Shown here piece by piece: positions 8,147-16,310 of a DNA stretch of 34,809 nucleotides. The stretch comes from an uncultured Oscillospiraceae bacterium (lineage in GTDB: Bacteria; Bacillota; Clostridia; Oscillospirales; Oscillospiraceae), in contig CANQCS010000025.1 of NCBI GenBank assembly GCA_947589745.1, forward strand, positions 1 to 34,809, read 5' to 3'. A program made the position numbers and the translations under genes. Every line of letters starts with the position of its first letter. Within the stretch, counting starts at the first letter, position 1. The notes under the pieces are model-generated. The model ran no database searches. It saw only the letters and a list, made by a program, of their open reading frames with translations, and was not told where the DNA came from.

Positions 8147-9514
8147 TTAGTCAAACACCGGATGAGGAATGGTTTCTGTATCGAAATTTTCATTTCTGCC
8201 TTCCTTGATGTACGGGAACAATGTCACTGTGGCCCGGATACGCACCTGATTCGTACCGGGATTCCCCCAGAGGACCTCCACTTCTTTACCCTCTACGGCA
8301 TATTCTTCAGCGACCGTGCAGATGGAGATCATCTCCCTTGTTTTTGCTACCAGTGTTCTTCCGGAGGACGCGCCGATCATCCTGTCGCCGTCATAGACAG
8401 CGTCGATATGGATACCACTGCAGTTCCTGACATAATCATAATCGCAGACCATATCCATGTAATCATACCGCTTGTCCGGATCCATGACGCCTGCCTGCAC
8501 CTTCAGGACATCTTCTTTGTTCCAAATCAAATGGACGGCGGTATTATGAGGCCTGGCCGCTTCCGCCATCAGCGCTTCTTTGCCTATGAAATCGTGATTG
8601 AATTTGACAAGGTTCCCCCAGCCGCAGTCGAACGGGCTCCGATATATGAGCTCACTGTCACGAGGAAGGCTTCCTGTATAGATGGTGGGATCCTGCGGCG
8701 TATCAAACGGAACACCAAAATGCTCTGCGATCTGGAAAATACTCCCCTCACAGTGCTCATTGATATATCCATGCCTGCCAATCTCCTGGATCCCGTATTT
8801 CTTGCCAACATCGAGAAGCTTTTGGTATACCGCATGGGCGTCTTCAATACTTCCGTGTACCTCATAGCCAAGAGTTCCGGCCATCCCTGTGCGGAGTACG
8901 AAGACATCTTTCCCACCGATCTTTGCATCCGCCGTATACATGAACTTCAGGTCGTGCAGATCCTGTTTGGTCGCCTCCTCCACGATTGGAAGAGAGTTCG
9001 GTCCGCACATCTGGAAGAAGAAATTGGTCTCGCCGGCGAAGCTGCTCTCAAAATGGAAACGATTTCCGGCCATTTGGTTCAGCATATTGGGATCCAGGAA
9101 GCAGGTCGCCAGGAAATCTTCTTCACTTCTGCGGATAACGATGCCGTCCAGCATGATTTTCCCGTTTTCGTCGCAGATGATCGTATGGCGAGCTTTTCCG
9201 ACAGGAAACACTTTGAAGGTATTCACGCTCACTACCCCAAGTAGGTCCAGAAATTCCTTTCCATGGACCTTATACATGGAAAAGGGGTTCAATCCTTCGT
9301 GGAGCGAGCATGTGTCGTGCCAGCTCATATCCTCTACGTCCCAACGGTCGAACGCAAAGGGGTGAAGCGGCCACGCGCCGTCGGAATCGGGGTGCCATAC
9401 GCCCTCCGATGACACATACACCTTATTCTTCGGGATCGTCCCGGGAATATAAGGTGAAAGCTTGATGGGGGTACCTTCGATTTTGCCTGCAAATAGGTTC
9501 TCAATGCCAGCCAT
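8147..9514 (-). CDS. GcvT-fold aminomethyltransferase-like protein (possible tetrahydrofolate-dependent O-demethylase)
   Basis: A 455-residue protein of the aminomethyltransferase/GcvT superfamily, longer than glycine-cleavage T proteins (about 365) and close in length to LigM/DesA-type aryl O-demethylases. Those enzymes move a methyl group from a methoxy-aromatic to tetrahydrofolate. Supporting features are SWHDTCSLHEGLNPF near residue 75, FDCGWGNLVKFNHDFIGKEAL in the region of the T-protein folate domain, TGMAGTLGYEVHG, and a C-terminal barrel ending in IRATVTLFPY. A GGAGG lies eight bases before the ATG. No gcvH, gcvP or lpdA is adjacent, which argues against glycine cleavage. Its only functional neighbour is the PucR-type regulator. 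The substrate is an inference; a dimethylglycine- or sarcosine-type demethylase is the alternative. Confidence 0.7.
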   Translation of the reverse strand: MAGIENLFAGKIEGTPIKLSPYIPGTIPKNKVYVSSEGVWHPDSDGAWPLHPFAFDRWDVEDMSWHDTCSLHEGLNPFSMYKVHGKEFLDLLGVVSVNTFKVFPVGKARHTIICDENGKIMLDGIVIRRSEEDFLATCFLDPNMLNQMAGNRFHFESSFAGETNFFFQMCGPNSLPIVEEATKQDLHDLKFMYTADAKIGGKDVFVLRTGMAGTLGYEVHGSIEDAHAVYQKLLDVGKKYGIQEIGRHGYINEHCEGSIFQIAEHFGVPFDTPQDPTIYTGSLPRDSELIYRSPFDCGWGNLVKFNHDFIGKEALMAEAARPHNTAVHLIWNKEDVLKVQAGVMDPDKRYDYMDMVCDYDYVRNCSGIHIDAVYDGDRMIGASSGRTLVAKTREMISICTVAEEYAVEGKEVEVLWGNPGTNQVRIRATVTLFPYIKEGRNENFDTETIPHPVFD

Positions 9515-9689
9515 TCCGTTTTCCTCCGTTCTAAATTTTTGATAGCTTTGATACAGTTATTTTACAGAAATATGGCTGGTTTGTGTTAGCCCTTTCTGCA
9601 CAAATTCTTTTTTTATTTTGTGCGTTTTTGTACATATCACGGACGGCCATCCATAAAACCGCTCACAGACTGGCTCACGTCCCTGCTCC

Positions 9690-12600
9690 TACGTCCGCTA
9701 AAGCACCCTTGCGCCCTTCCTTACGCTTACCCGGAATCGCGGCTCGTCCGGAACCGTAGGGGCGCTCTGCCGCTGCCGAGCGGGAACCGTAGTAAGTCTG
9801 ACTTCATGCGGCATCGCTATGCAGCCTCAGCAATACCGCTCCGTCTGCGCATTTTATATTAGCCTTTTGCGCTCCAGCACAGCCCCTAGCATCCGGCGGG
9901 CGTCCCAGGCGTTTTTGACCTCTCTGCGCATCCGTAACCGCGGGGCTAAGTATCCTCCCTATCATCCCGGCGAAGATGCAAACGTTCCTTCTTCTGCTGC
10001 CTTACCGCACGGTGGATGTGCGGAGCTTTCCGGATGACTGTGGCGTGCCCCCGGTGCTTTAGATGCCGGCGCGATCACCATCTTGCTGTAGGCTGTCCTG
10101 AATGTCTGCGTTCAAGTGCCGACTCTCATTCTTGACCTTTCACCACCTACGGCGTAAAAGCAGACGCATACATCAACTCTTGCCACTACTCCGACGTTAC
10201 ATGGAACCCTTACCCTCACAAAACCCTAACATTACCCTCACATCCTAGCGCCCTTCATTACGCTTACCCGGAACCGCATCATACCCGGAACCGCAGTACC
10301 GTTCCGCCGCTGCCAGTCCGAAACCGTTGTGTACATGATTCACCTCGGCTCCACTCTGCACAGCCTTCGCTATACCGCTCCGGCCGTGCGCTTTTGTCTG
10401 TAGGGACTTACACGCTTTGGCGAATTGACTTCTCGGCGTATTTGGAACCGCGGGTCTGAACATTTTCCCAATCATCCCGGCGAGGACGCATGTGCTCCTT
10501 CTTCTGCTGCTTTACCGCACGGTGGACGTGCGGAGCTTCCCAGATGATCGTGGCGTACCCCAGGTGCCTAAGATGCAGACGTGACCACCATCTTGCTGCA
10601 GACTGTCCCAAATCCCAGCGCCCTTCTTTACGCTGTTCCGGAACCGCAGTTCATTCGGAACGGTAGTATCGTTCCGCCGCTGCTATGCCGAAACTGTAGT
10701 GCGCTTGACTCACCACGGCTCCACTCTGTAGTCTCCGCTATGCCGCTCCGACTGCGCTTTTGTATGTAGTGACTTACACGCTCAGGCGCAGCCCCTGGCA
10801 TCCGGCGGGCGTCCCAGACGCCTGTGCTTTCGAAGATTGCCGGAAACTCTGACATCCAGTTCACTGCGCCCTTCTTTACGCTGTTCCGAAAACCGCAGCA
10901 TACCCGGAACCGTAGTACCGTTCCGCCGCTGCCAGTCCAAAACTGTTGTGTACATGATTCACCGCGGCTCCACTATGCACCGCCTTCGCTATACCGCTCC
11001 GGCAGTGCGCTTTTATCTGTAGGGACTTACACGCTCAGGCACAGCCACAGGCACCTGGCGGGCGACCTAAACGTTTTGACCTCTCGGCACATCCGTAACT
11101 GCGTGGCTAAACACCTTCCCTATCATCCTGGCGAAGACGCAAGCGTTCCACCTTTTGCTGCCTTACCGCACGGTGAACGTGCGGAGCTTTCCGAATGACT
11201 GCGGCGTGCCCCGATGCCTAAGATGCCGGCGTGATCACCATCTTGCTGTAGGCTGTCCTGAATGCCTGCGTTCAAGGGCCGACTTTCATTCTTGACCTCT
11301 CACTCTTGCCACTACTCCGACGTTACATGGGACCCTTACCCTCACAAAACCCTAACATTACCCTCACATCCCAGCGCCCTTCATTACGTTTACCCGAAAC
11401 CGCAGCGCACCTGGAACCGTAGTGCCGTTCCGCCGCTGCCAGTCCGAAACCGTTGTGTACATGATCCACCTCGGCTCCACTCTGCGCGGCCTTCGCTATT
11501 TCGCTCCGGCCGTGCGCTTTTGTCTGTAGGGACTTACACGCCTTGGCGAAGCCCCTGGCACCTGGCGGGCGTCCCTGACGTTCTTGCTCCCTCGGCGCAT
11601 CAGTAACTGCGGAACTGAGCATCTTCCCAATCATCCCGACGGAGACGCAAGCGTTCCGTATTCTTCTGCCTTACCGCACGGCGGACGTACGAAGCTTCCC
11701 GGATGACTGCGGTGTGCCCCCGGTATCCCGGATGTCGGCGCGATAACCATCTTGCTGTAGGCTGTCCCAAAACCCTGCGCCCTTCTTTACGCTGTTCCGA
11801 AACCGCAGCTCATCCGGAACGGTAGGGTCGTTCCGCCGCTGCTATGCCGAAACTGTAGTGTGCTTGACTCACCACGGCTCCACTCTGCAGTCTCCGCTAT
11901 GCCGCTCTGACTGCGCTCTTACATTGAGCCTTTTACACGGATGCGCAGCCCCTGGCATCCGGCGGGCGACCCTGGCACCCACGCTTCAGAGCTTGCCGAA
12001 GACCTCAGCGTTCGGGCACTGCGCCCTTCTTTGTCCTTACCCGGAACTGCAACAGACCCGAAACTGTAGTGCCGCTCCGCCGCTGCCTGTTCGGAACTGT
12101 TGTATGTAAGACTCACCGCGGCTCCACTCTGCACAGCCTTCGCTATTTCGCTCCGGCCGTGCGCTTTTGTCTGTAAAGCTTTACACGCTTGGGCACAGCC
12201 CCCGGCACTTAGCGGGCGACCCAAGCGTCTTCCTCCGTATATCCAAAACCACACGACAAAACGTCCTGGTCCTGATTGCTACTGTTTTTGCTGATGCCCT
12301 CTATACGGCTCCAGGATGCCCTAAAATCACTTTTGAAAAAGAACGTATCCTGTGTACTCACCTGAATATATGGATGCAGCCAGAACGCTTCCTGTGGCCG
12401 CGCAGTGCCATTCTGCCTCTGCGGATGTCCATCTCGTCGCAGGCTATCCCAAATACTTACATGAGAATGAGAGGATCTCTTCGCTCTCTCTTTTTGTCTG
12501 TGGCGAAAATGCGCGAATATTTAGGCGCACCGGCCGACTCTCATCCCTGCTCCAACGAACCTCTGTCCCATGGGAGCGGCACGCACTCATCGCCTGCTCC

Positions 12601-13260
12601 TCTGTCTGCCCGGACATCCAAACGCCCTTCTCTGTACTGGCCCGGAAATGAAGCTTGCTCGGAACCGCAAGGGCGCTCTGCCGCTGCTCGGCCGAAACCG
12701 TAGTGAGCCTGACTTCATACGGCATCGCTTTGCAGCCTCCGCTATGCCGCTCCGACTGCGCTTTCCATTGAGCCTTTTACGCTCTGGCGTAGCCCCCGGC
12801 ATTCGGCGGGCGTCCCAGGCATCCATGCTTCCAGAATTTCAGAGAAACCCTGACATCCGGGCACTGCGCCCTTCCTTATGCTTACCCGGAACGGCAGCAG
12901 ACCCGGAACTGTAGTACCGTTCCGCCGCTGATGGTCCGAAAATGTTGTATACTCAACTCACCACGGCTCCACTCTGCACGTCCTTCGCTATACCGCTCCA
13001 GCCGTGCGCTTTTGTCTGTAGGGATTTTAGGACTTCAGCGAAGTCCTTGGCACATGGCGGGCGCCCCTGCATCCATCCTTCTCCGCATATCTGGAGTCGC
13101 GGTCGTTGGCATCTTCTCAGCTACCTCGGAAAAGACGCGGACGTTCTTTCTTTTTCAGCCCTGCCGCATAGTGCGCGGGCGAAATATATCAGATGTTTGC
13201 GGCGTGCCAATTCTCCAGGATGCCCGCGCTGATGGCTTCTTGTTGTAGGCTGTCAAAATA
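9690..13260 (-). repeat. Degenerate structured-repeat block 3 (sense strand minus), with higher-order repeat
   Basis: The largest block, 3.5 kb without a credible gene. Module A starts at about 9710, 10250, 10619, 10868, 11366, 11777, 12020, 12619 and 12868. Hairpins with a 16-base loop are at 9820-9847, 10358-10389, 10728-10755, 10977-11008, 11484-11515, 11887-11914, 12131-12162, 12732-12759 and 12976-13007. Module B copies (CCGCAC/GTGCGG hairpin, then CACCATCTTGCTGTAGGCTG) are near 9970, 10470, 11120 and 11630, with diverged ones near 12300 and 13110. The order B-A-B-A-A occurs twice, at about 9950-11100 and 11100-12240. The segments 10177-10262 and 11303-11388 differ at only about two positions. 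Confidence 0.85.
11887..11914 (-). ncRNA. Repeat hairpin, GCAGTC/GACTGC stem (type II)
   Basis: A perfect 6-bp stem encloses a 16-base loop that reads AGAGCGGCATAGCGGA on the minus strand. Related copies at 10728-10755 and 12732-12759 keep the loop and most of the pairing. Together with the type I stems this gives compensatory change at several stem positions. Confidence 0.55.
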
Positions 13261-14483
13261 CTGGAGGTTTCGGACTACTCATGATCGAGAGCTTCATACG
13301 AGTTCTGATAGCCGCTGTGTCTTTCTTTACGCGGGTCCAAAACGCAACATCTTCGAGACAGAAGGGTCTTTCTGTTGCTTTTGGGCGAATTGCTCGCTCC
13401 ATGCAGTTGCGCTTCGCGTCCTCCTCTCAATACGCCGCGGCTATTCTCAGTCTGTAAAGAACGCCAGACGACGGTAAGCCCATTTGCGACATACTGGAGC
13501 CATGTCTTCCATACTTTCTCTGTACGTCCAAACCGCAGCATGAATGTCTTCTCGTTGAAAGCCCCAGGGTCAGTAACGTGACTGCGAGCCATATCGAGAC
13601 AAAGCGGCATTTCGGAGCCACAGGCATTTCTTCCCCCTACAGCAGTAGATTCTTCATCGGGGGCAGCAGTTTCCTTGTGCATCAACTGCGGCTGGTGTCG
13701 CGGCCCGGCTGAGCTGCAGAGCCGCTGTGGAGATGATGGATGACGTGGCGCCGGTTTCGATGCGCCCGTCACGCGGCACGATTTTTTGCTGCCTGCATGA
13801 GCAGTCCCGTCACGTCTTCGCATGTCATCGTTCCGCCTCCAGTAAGAAATCTCAGCTGACTGCTTTCTGGACGGGCGCCCGTTCGTACACACTCGCAGCA
13901 GTTCCGGCTGACACATGTTTGTCAGAGCCTGTGTCGTTGGCCGGATTCCCGTATACACAAACACGGCGGGCGTGAGAGGGCGGAGGAGGGATGCAGGGAA
14001 GGCAGGAGAGTCCGCTCTCATTCGGAACGAAAGCCGGACTGGCTCCGTGCATTCCTCATGCGCCTCGCCTTCTTTCTGATGAGACATGTCTGAGATGACT
14101 GAAGTCTTTTGTCCCTAAAGACATTCGAGCATCAACGAAGGCACCGACTTCATGCATACATCTGATGCTTTTTTCCGGGGCCATGTCTGAGGAGACCTGA
14201 GAGCTGAGATTTGAGCCTTTCTCCGCGGCTTGAGGAAATGAGAGAGTAGGTGCCGGAGGCAGACGAGAGAGCCGATGAGTCAAGGGCAGGGGAGATGGGA
14301 GGGGCGACGATGTGTACCGTGTCCCCAGCCCCTGTCCCGGCTGCGGAAGGAGATAGATGCGAGAGCCTGACAGAAACCGCCCCGGATTGCCGAAGAAAAC
14401 CAGTCCGGGGCGGCGTATATTCGTTTCCAATCTCCTGACGATGGGCGGACACAGCGCCTTGGCCCCGGAACAGGGGGAGAGGC
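13261..14483. other. Degenerate gene-free region right of block 3
   Basis: No convincing gene. A minus-strand reading frame of 270 codons is open at 13275-14087 but has odd composition, no family motifs and no good ribosome binding site. Weak traces of the repeat unit occur near 13320-13450, such as TTTACGCGGGTCC and a degenerate CGAATTGCTCGCTCC loop. Module D recurs at about 13635-13770. The 14200-14480 part is purine-rich like 3561-3982. Confidence 0.5.
13635..13770. repeat. Module D, second copy
   Basis: CCCTACAGCAGTAGATTC followed by TGCGGCTGGTGTCGCGGCCC and GGAGATGATGGATGACG aligns with 1880-2000 in the same orientation. As in the first copy, it stands on the 5' (sense) side of a minus-sense repeat block. 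Confidence 0.5.
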
Positions 14484-14768
14484 TCACTTCTTTCCCCGGC
14501 GCCGGAAGTCCTCCTCGATGCGATCCTTCCAGTCGGAGGACAGCGCCGCCTGGGGGCAGGCGCGGACCGCCGACACCGCCTCGCTGATGACCTCATAGTT
14601 GAGGGCAGTTCCTACGCTGTCGCACTGGTAGCGGACGGCCATGTCCGGGGCGATGCCGAAGCGGGGCGGCCTCGCGGGCGGCGTCGATGTTGGCACCCAG
14701 GAACAAGAACTCCCAACCATACCGCTCCTTCTGCCGCTGGATCATCTGCTTCACCCGGTCGTAGTTCT
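14484..14768 (-). pseudogene. C-terminal fragment of a vWA-domain protein, frameshifted
   Basis: Read on the minus strand, the first frame gives YDRVKQMIQRQKERYGWEFL then FLGANIDAAREA. A second frame continues RFGIAPDMAVRYQCDSVGTA to DWKDRIEEDFRRRGKK and a stop. Joined, they match the end of small von Willebrand factor A proteins of Clostridia (GWEFLFLGANIDA followed by RFGI is typical). The shift falls at the GGGG run at 14663-14666, where one extra base explains the break. There is no start codon: the N-terminal two thirds are lost at about 14768, next to an A/T-rich stretch unlike either side. The fragment is dead unless the run is a sequencing error, and the missing N-terminus makes that insufficient. 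Confidence 0.7.
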
Positions 14769-15029
14769 AAAGCCATTGTCAAGGGGAAATTTGAGATTTT
14801 CAATTAACTGATTTCATTATGCGACAATCTTAAAAACACAAATCACAAAAGAGCATGACGGTCCGTCAAGGGACTGCCATGCTCTTTTGCTGATACCAGG
14901 GGGCTTCATGGTGAACCCCCTTGAACGCACCCCCTAGAGGTTTAGAAGAGAGAATAGAACAGAGTGGTTACGGAGCGAGCGGGACCAGATCACCTGGAGC
15001 ACAACCTGGGGCCTTTCGTGTCCCATTAG
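14769..15029. other. Junction between the accessory region and the arabinose operon
   Basis: No gene. It holds an A/T-rich stretch (14770-14850) that abruptly replaces the GC-rich vWA fragment, the terminator hairpin at 14847-14888, and a second hairpin (GGGGGCTTCA / TGAACCCCC, about 14900-14922). The A/T-rich part could be the end of a mobile element, but I cannot identify terminal repeats. Confidence 0.4.
14847..14888 (-). terminator. Terminator downstream of the ara operon
   Basis: An 11-bp outer stem AAAAGAGCATG (14847-14857) / CATGCTCTTTT (14878-14888) is symmetrical, so it could act on both strands. It lies about 140 bases past the araM stop and is the first A/T-tailed hairpin after the operon. 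Confidence 0.65.
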
Positions 15030-16268
15030 TCAAAATGCCATGCAGCGGCGCAGCCGCATCAGCGTAAGCCGGTTTCGCACGGCAGGGGAGTGATCCTGCA
15101 GGACCGGCAGCGCTGCTTGGGCCACGCCGATCTCTTCCAGTTCTGTCATGGCACCAGCATGGTGGTTCAGCACCCGGAGCGTTTCCGGCGCAGGGATATG
15201 AGAGACGATCTCCCGCACGGCGTCCCAGTTCTCCGCCAGGCGCTGGGGGATGACCTGCTCTGCCACGTCGTTTTGATTCTCTTTTATCAGTTCGCCAGCC
15301 AGCGTTTCACCGTAGACCGCCTCCAACTCTTCCCTCTCATAAGGCCGGTAGCTGTGCCAGGCCGGGGCAGTCTGTGCGGCCAGCCGGCGGTACTCCCCGC
15401 TGGCCAGGACCGTGCCCACGCCCACCTTTTCCCCGTGAAGGGCCGTAGAGGAGATACCGTGGGGCGCCATCTCGATCATATGGGAGATGTGATGCTCCGC
15501 ACCGGAGGCGGGGCGGGAGTTGCCCATAAGCTGCATGGCCACGCCGGACAGGAGCAGGCCGTAGGTCAGCTTCTCTATGGCCTCCGGCTCGCGCCGCCCG
15601 ATGCCCTCCGCAGCCCCGGCGGCCAGCGCCAGGGCCTCTCTCATCAGGTCTGCCACCGCTTCGCAGTAGAACTCCCCGGTGAGGATATGGCTGATCTCCC
15701 AGTCGCTGAGGGCGATGTATTTGCCCATCATGTCCCCAAAGCCCGATGCGGCCAGATAAGCGGGCGCCGCCGCGATGACGTCCAGGTCCGCCGCCACAAG
15801 CTTTGGCGCGGCGGCCGGGACTGTTTTCTTGGCTCCGTGCATGGTCATCGCCGCAACAGAGGAGCAGAAGCCATCCACGCTGGCGGCGGTAGGGCAGGAG
15901 ACAAAGGGGATGCCCCGCTGGCAGGCGCAATACCGGGTAAGATCGTGGACCGTTCCCGCGCCCACGGCAATGAGATACGCAGCGCCTTCCGGCAGCCGTT
16001 CCTCCAGCAGGGCCACGCCCCGCTCGTTGGCATGGAGATCCTTTTTCGGCAGCACCACCTCCCAGGACGCTGCCGGACGGCGGCCCGCCGCGGCGCGCCA
16101 GGTGTTTTCGTCGTAGATTGCCGCTGCGGGGCCGGACAGTCCCTCCTGCGCGCAGAGCTCTGTCACCCCCGGCAGGCAGCCCGCCTCAATGACGATCTTC
16201 CCGGTGGCCGGCGTGGTGCGCAGCTCCGCCGCCAATTTGGAAAAGGTCTCCCTTGTTTCCAGGATCAT
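15030..16268 (-). CDS. araM: sn-Glycerol-1-phosphate dehydrogenase (AraM/EgsA family)
   Basis: A 412-residue cytoplasmic NAD(P)H-dependent, metal-containing dehydrogenase of the family that reduces dihydroxyacetone phosphate to sn-glycerol-1-phosphate. Visible motifs are the nucleotide-binding GAGTVHDLTRY (residues 103-113), SCPTAASVDGFCSS (124-137), the metal-ligand Asp179 in SGFGDMMGK, and the His ligands in GAEHHISH (257-263 region) and LHGEKVG (His278). These line up with Bacillus subtilis AraM. AGGAGG lies seven bases before the ATG. It is the last gene of the operon, 42 bases after the FGGY kinase gene. In B. subtilis araM also sits inside the arabinose operon; why a G1P dehydrogenase belongs there is not settled. 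Confidence 0.88.
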   Translation of the reverse strand: MILETRETFSKLAAELRTTPATGKIVIEAGCLPGVTELCAQEGLSGPAAAIYDENTWRAAAGRRPAASWEVVLPKKDLHANERGVALLEERLPEGAAYLIAVGAGTVHDLTRYCACQRGIPFVSCPTAASVDGFCSSVAAMTMHGAKKTVPAAAPKLVAADLDVIAAAPAYLAASGFGDMMGKYIALSDWEISHILTGEFYCEAVADLMREALALAAGAAEGIGRREPEAIEKLTYGLLLSGVAMQLMGNSRPASGAEHHISHMIEMAPHGISSTALHGEKVGVGTVLASGEYRRLAAQTAPAWHSYRPYEREELEAVYGETLAGELIKENQNDVAEQVIPQRLAENWDAVREIVSHIPAPETLRVLNHHAGAMTELEEIGVAQAALPVLQDHSPAVRNRLTLMRLRRCMAF

Positions 16269-16310
16269 TCCGGTTCCTCCTTTTGATCCTTTTTCTTTCA
16301 GGCAAACGGA

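Noticed and set aside
10245-11634. Similar short minus-strand frames in block 3 (for example KACKSLQTKAHGRSEIAKA) as a protein family
   Set aside because: They arise from the repeat itself; indels and stops break the frame between units, and stem pairing rather than codons is conserved.
186-13260. CRISPR array
   Set aside because: Units are about 250 bp, degenerate and structured throughout, with no short identical repeats, regular unique spacers or cas genes.
13275-14087. A 270-codon minus-strand reading frame
   Set aside because: Odd composition, no family motif, no ribosome binding site, and it overlaps module D, whose two copies do not share a reading frame.
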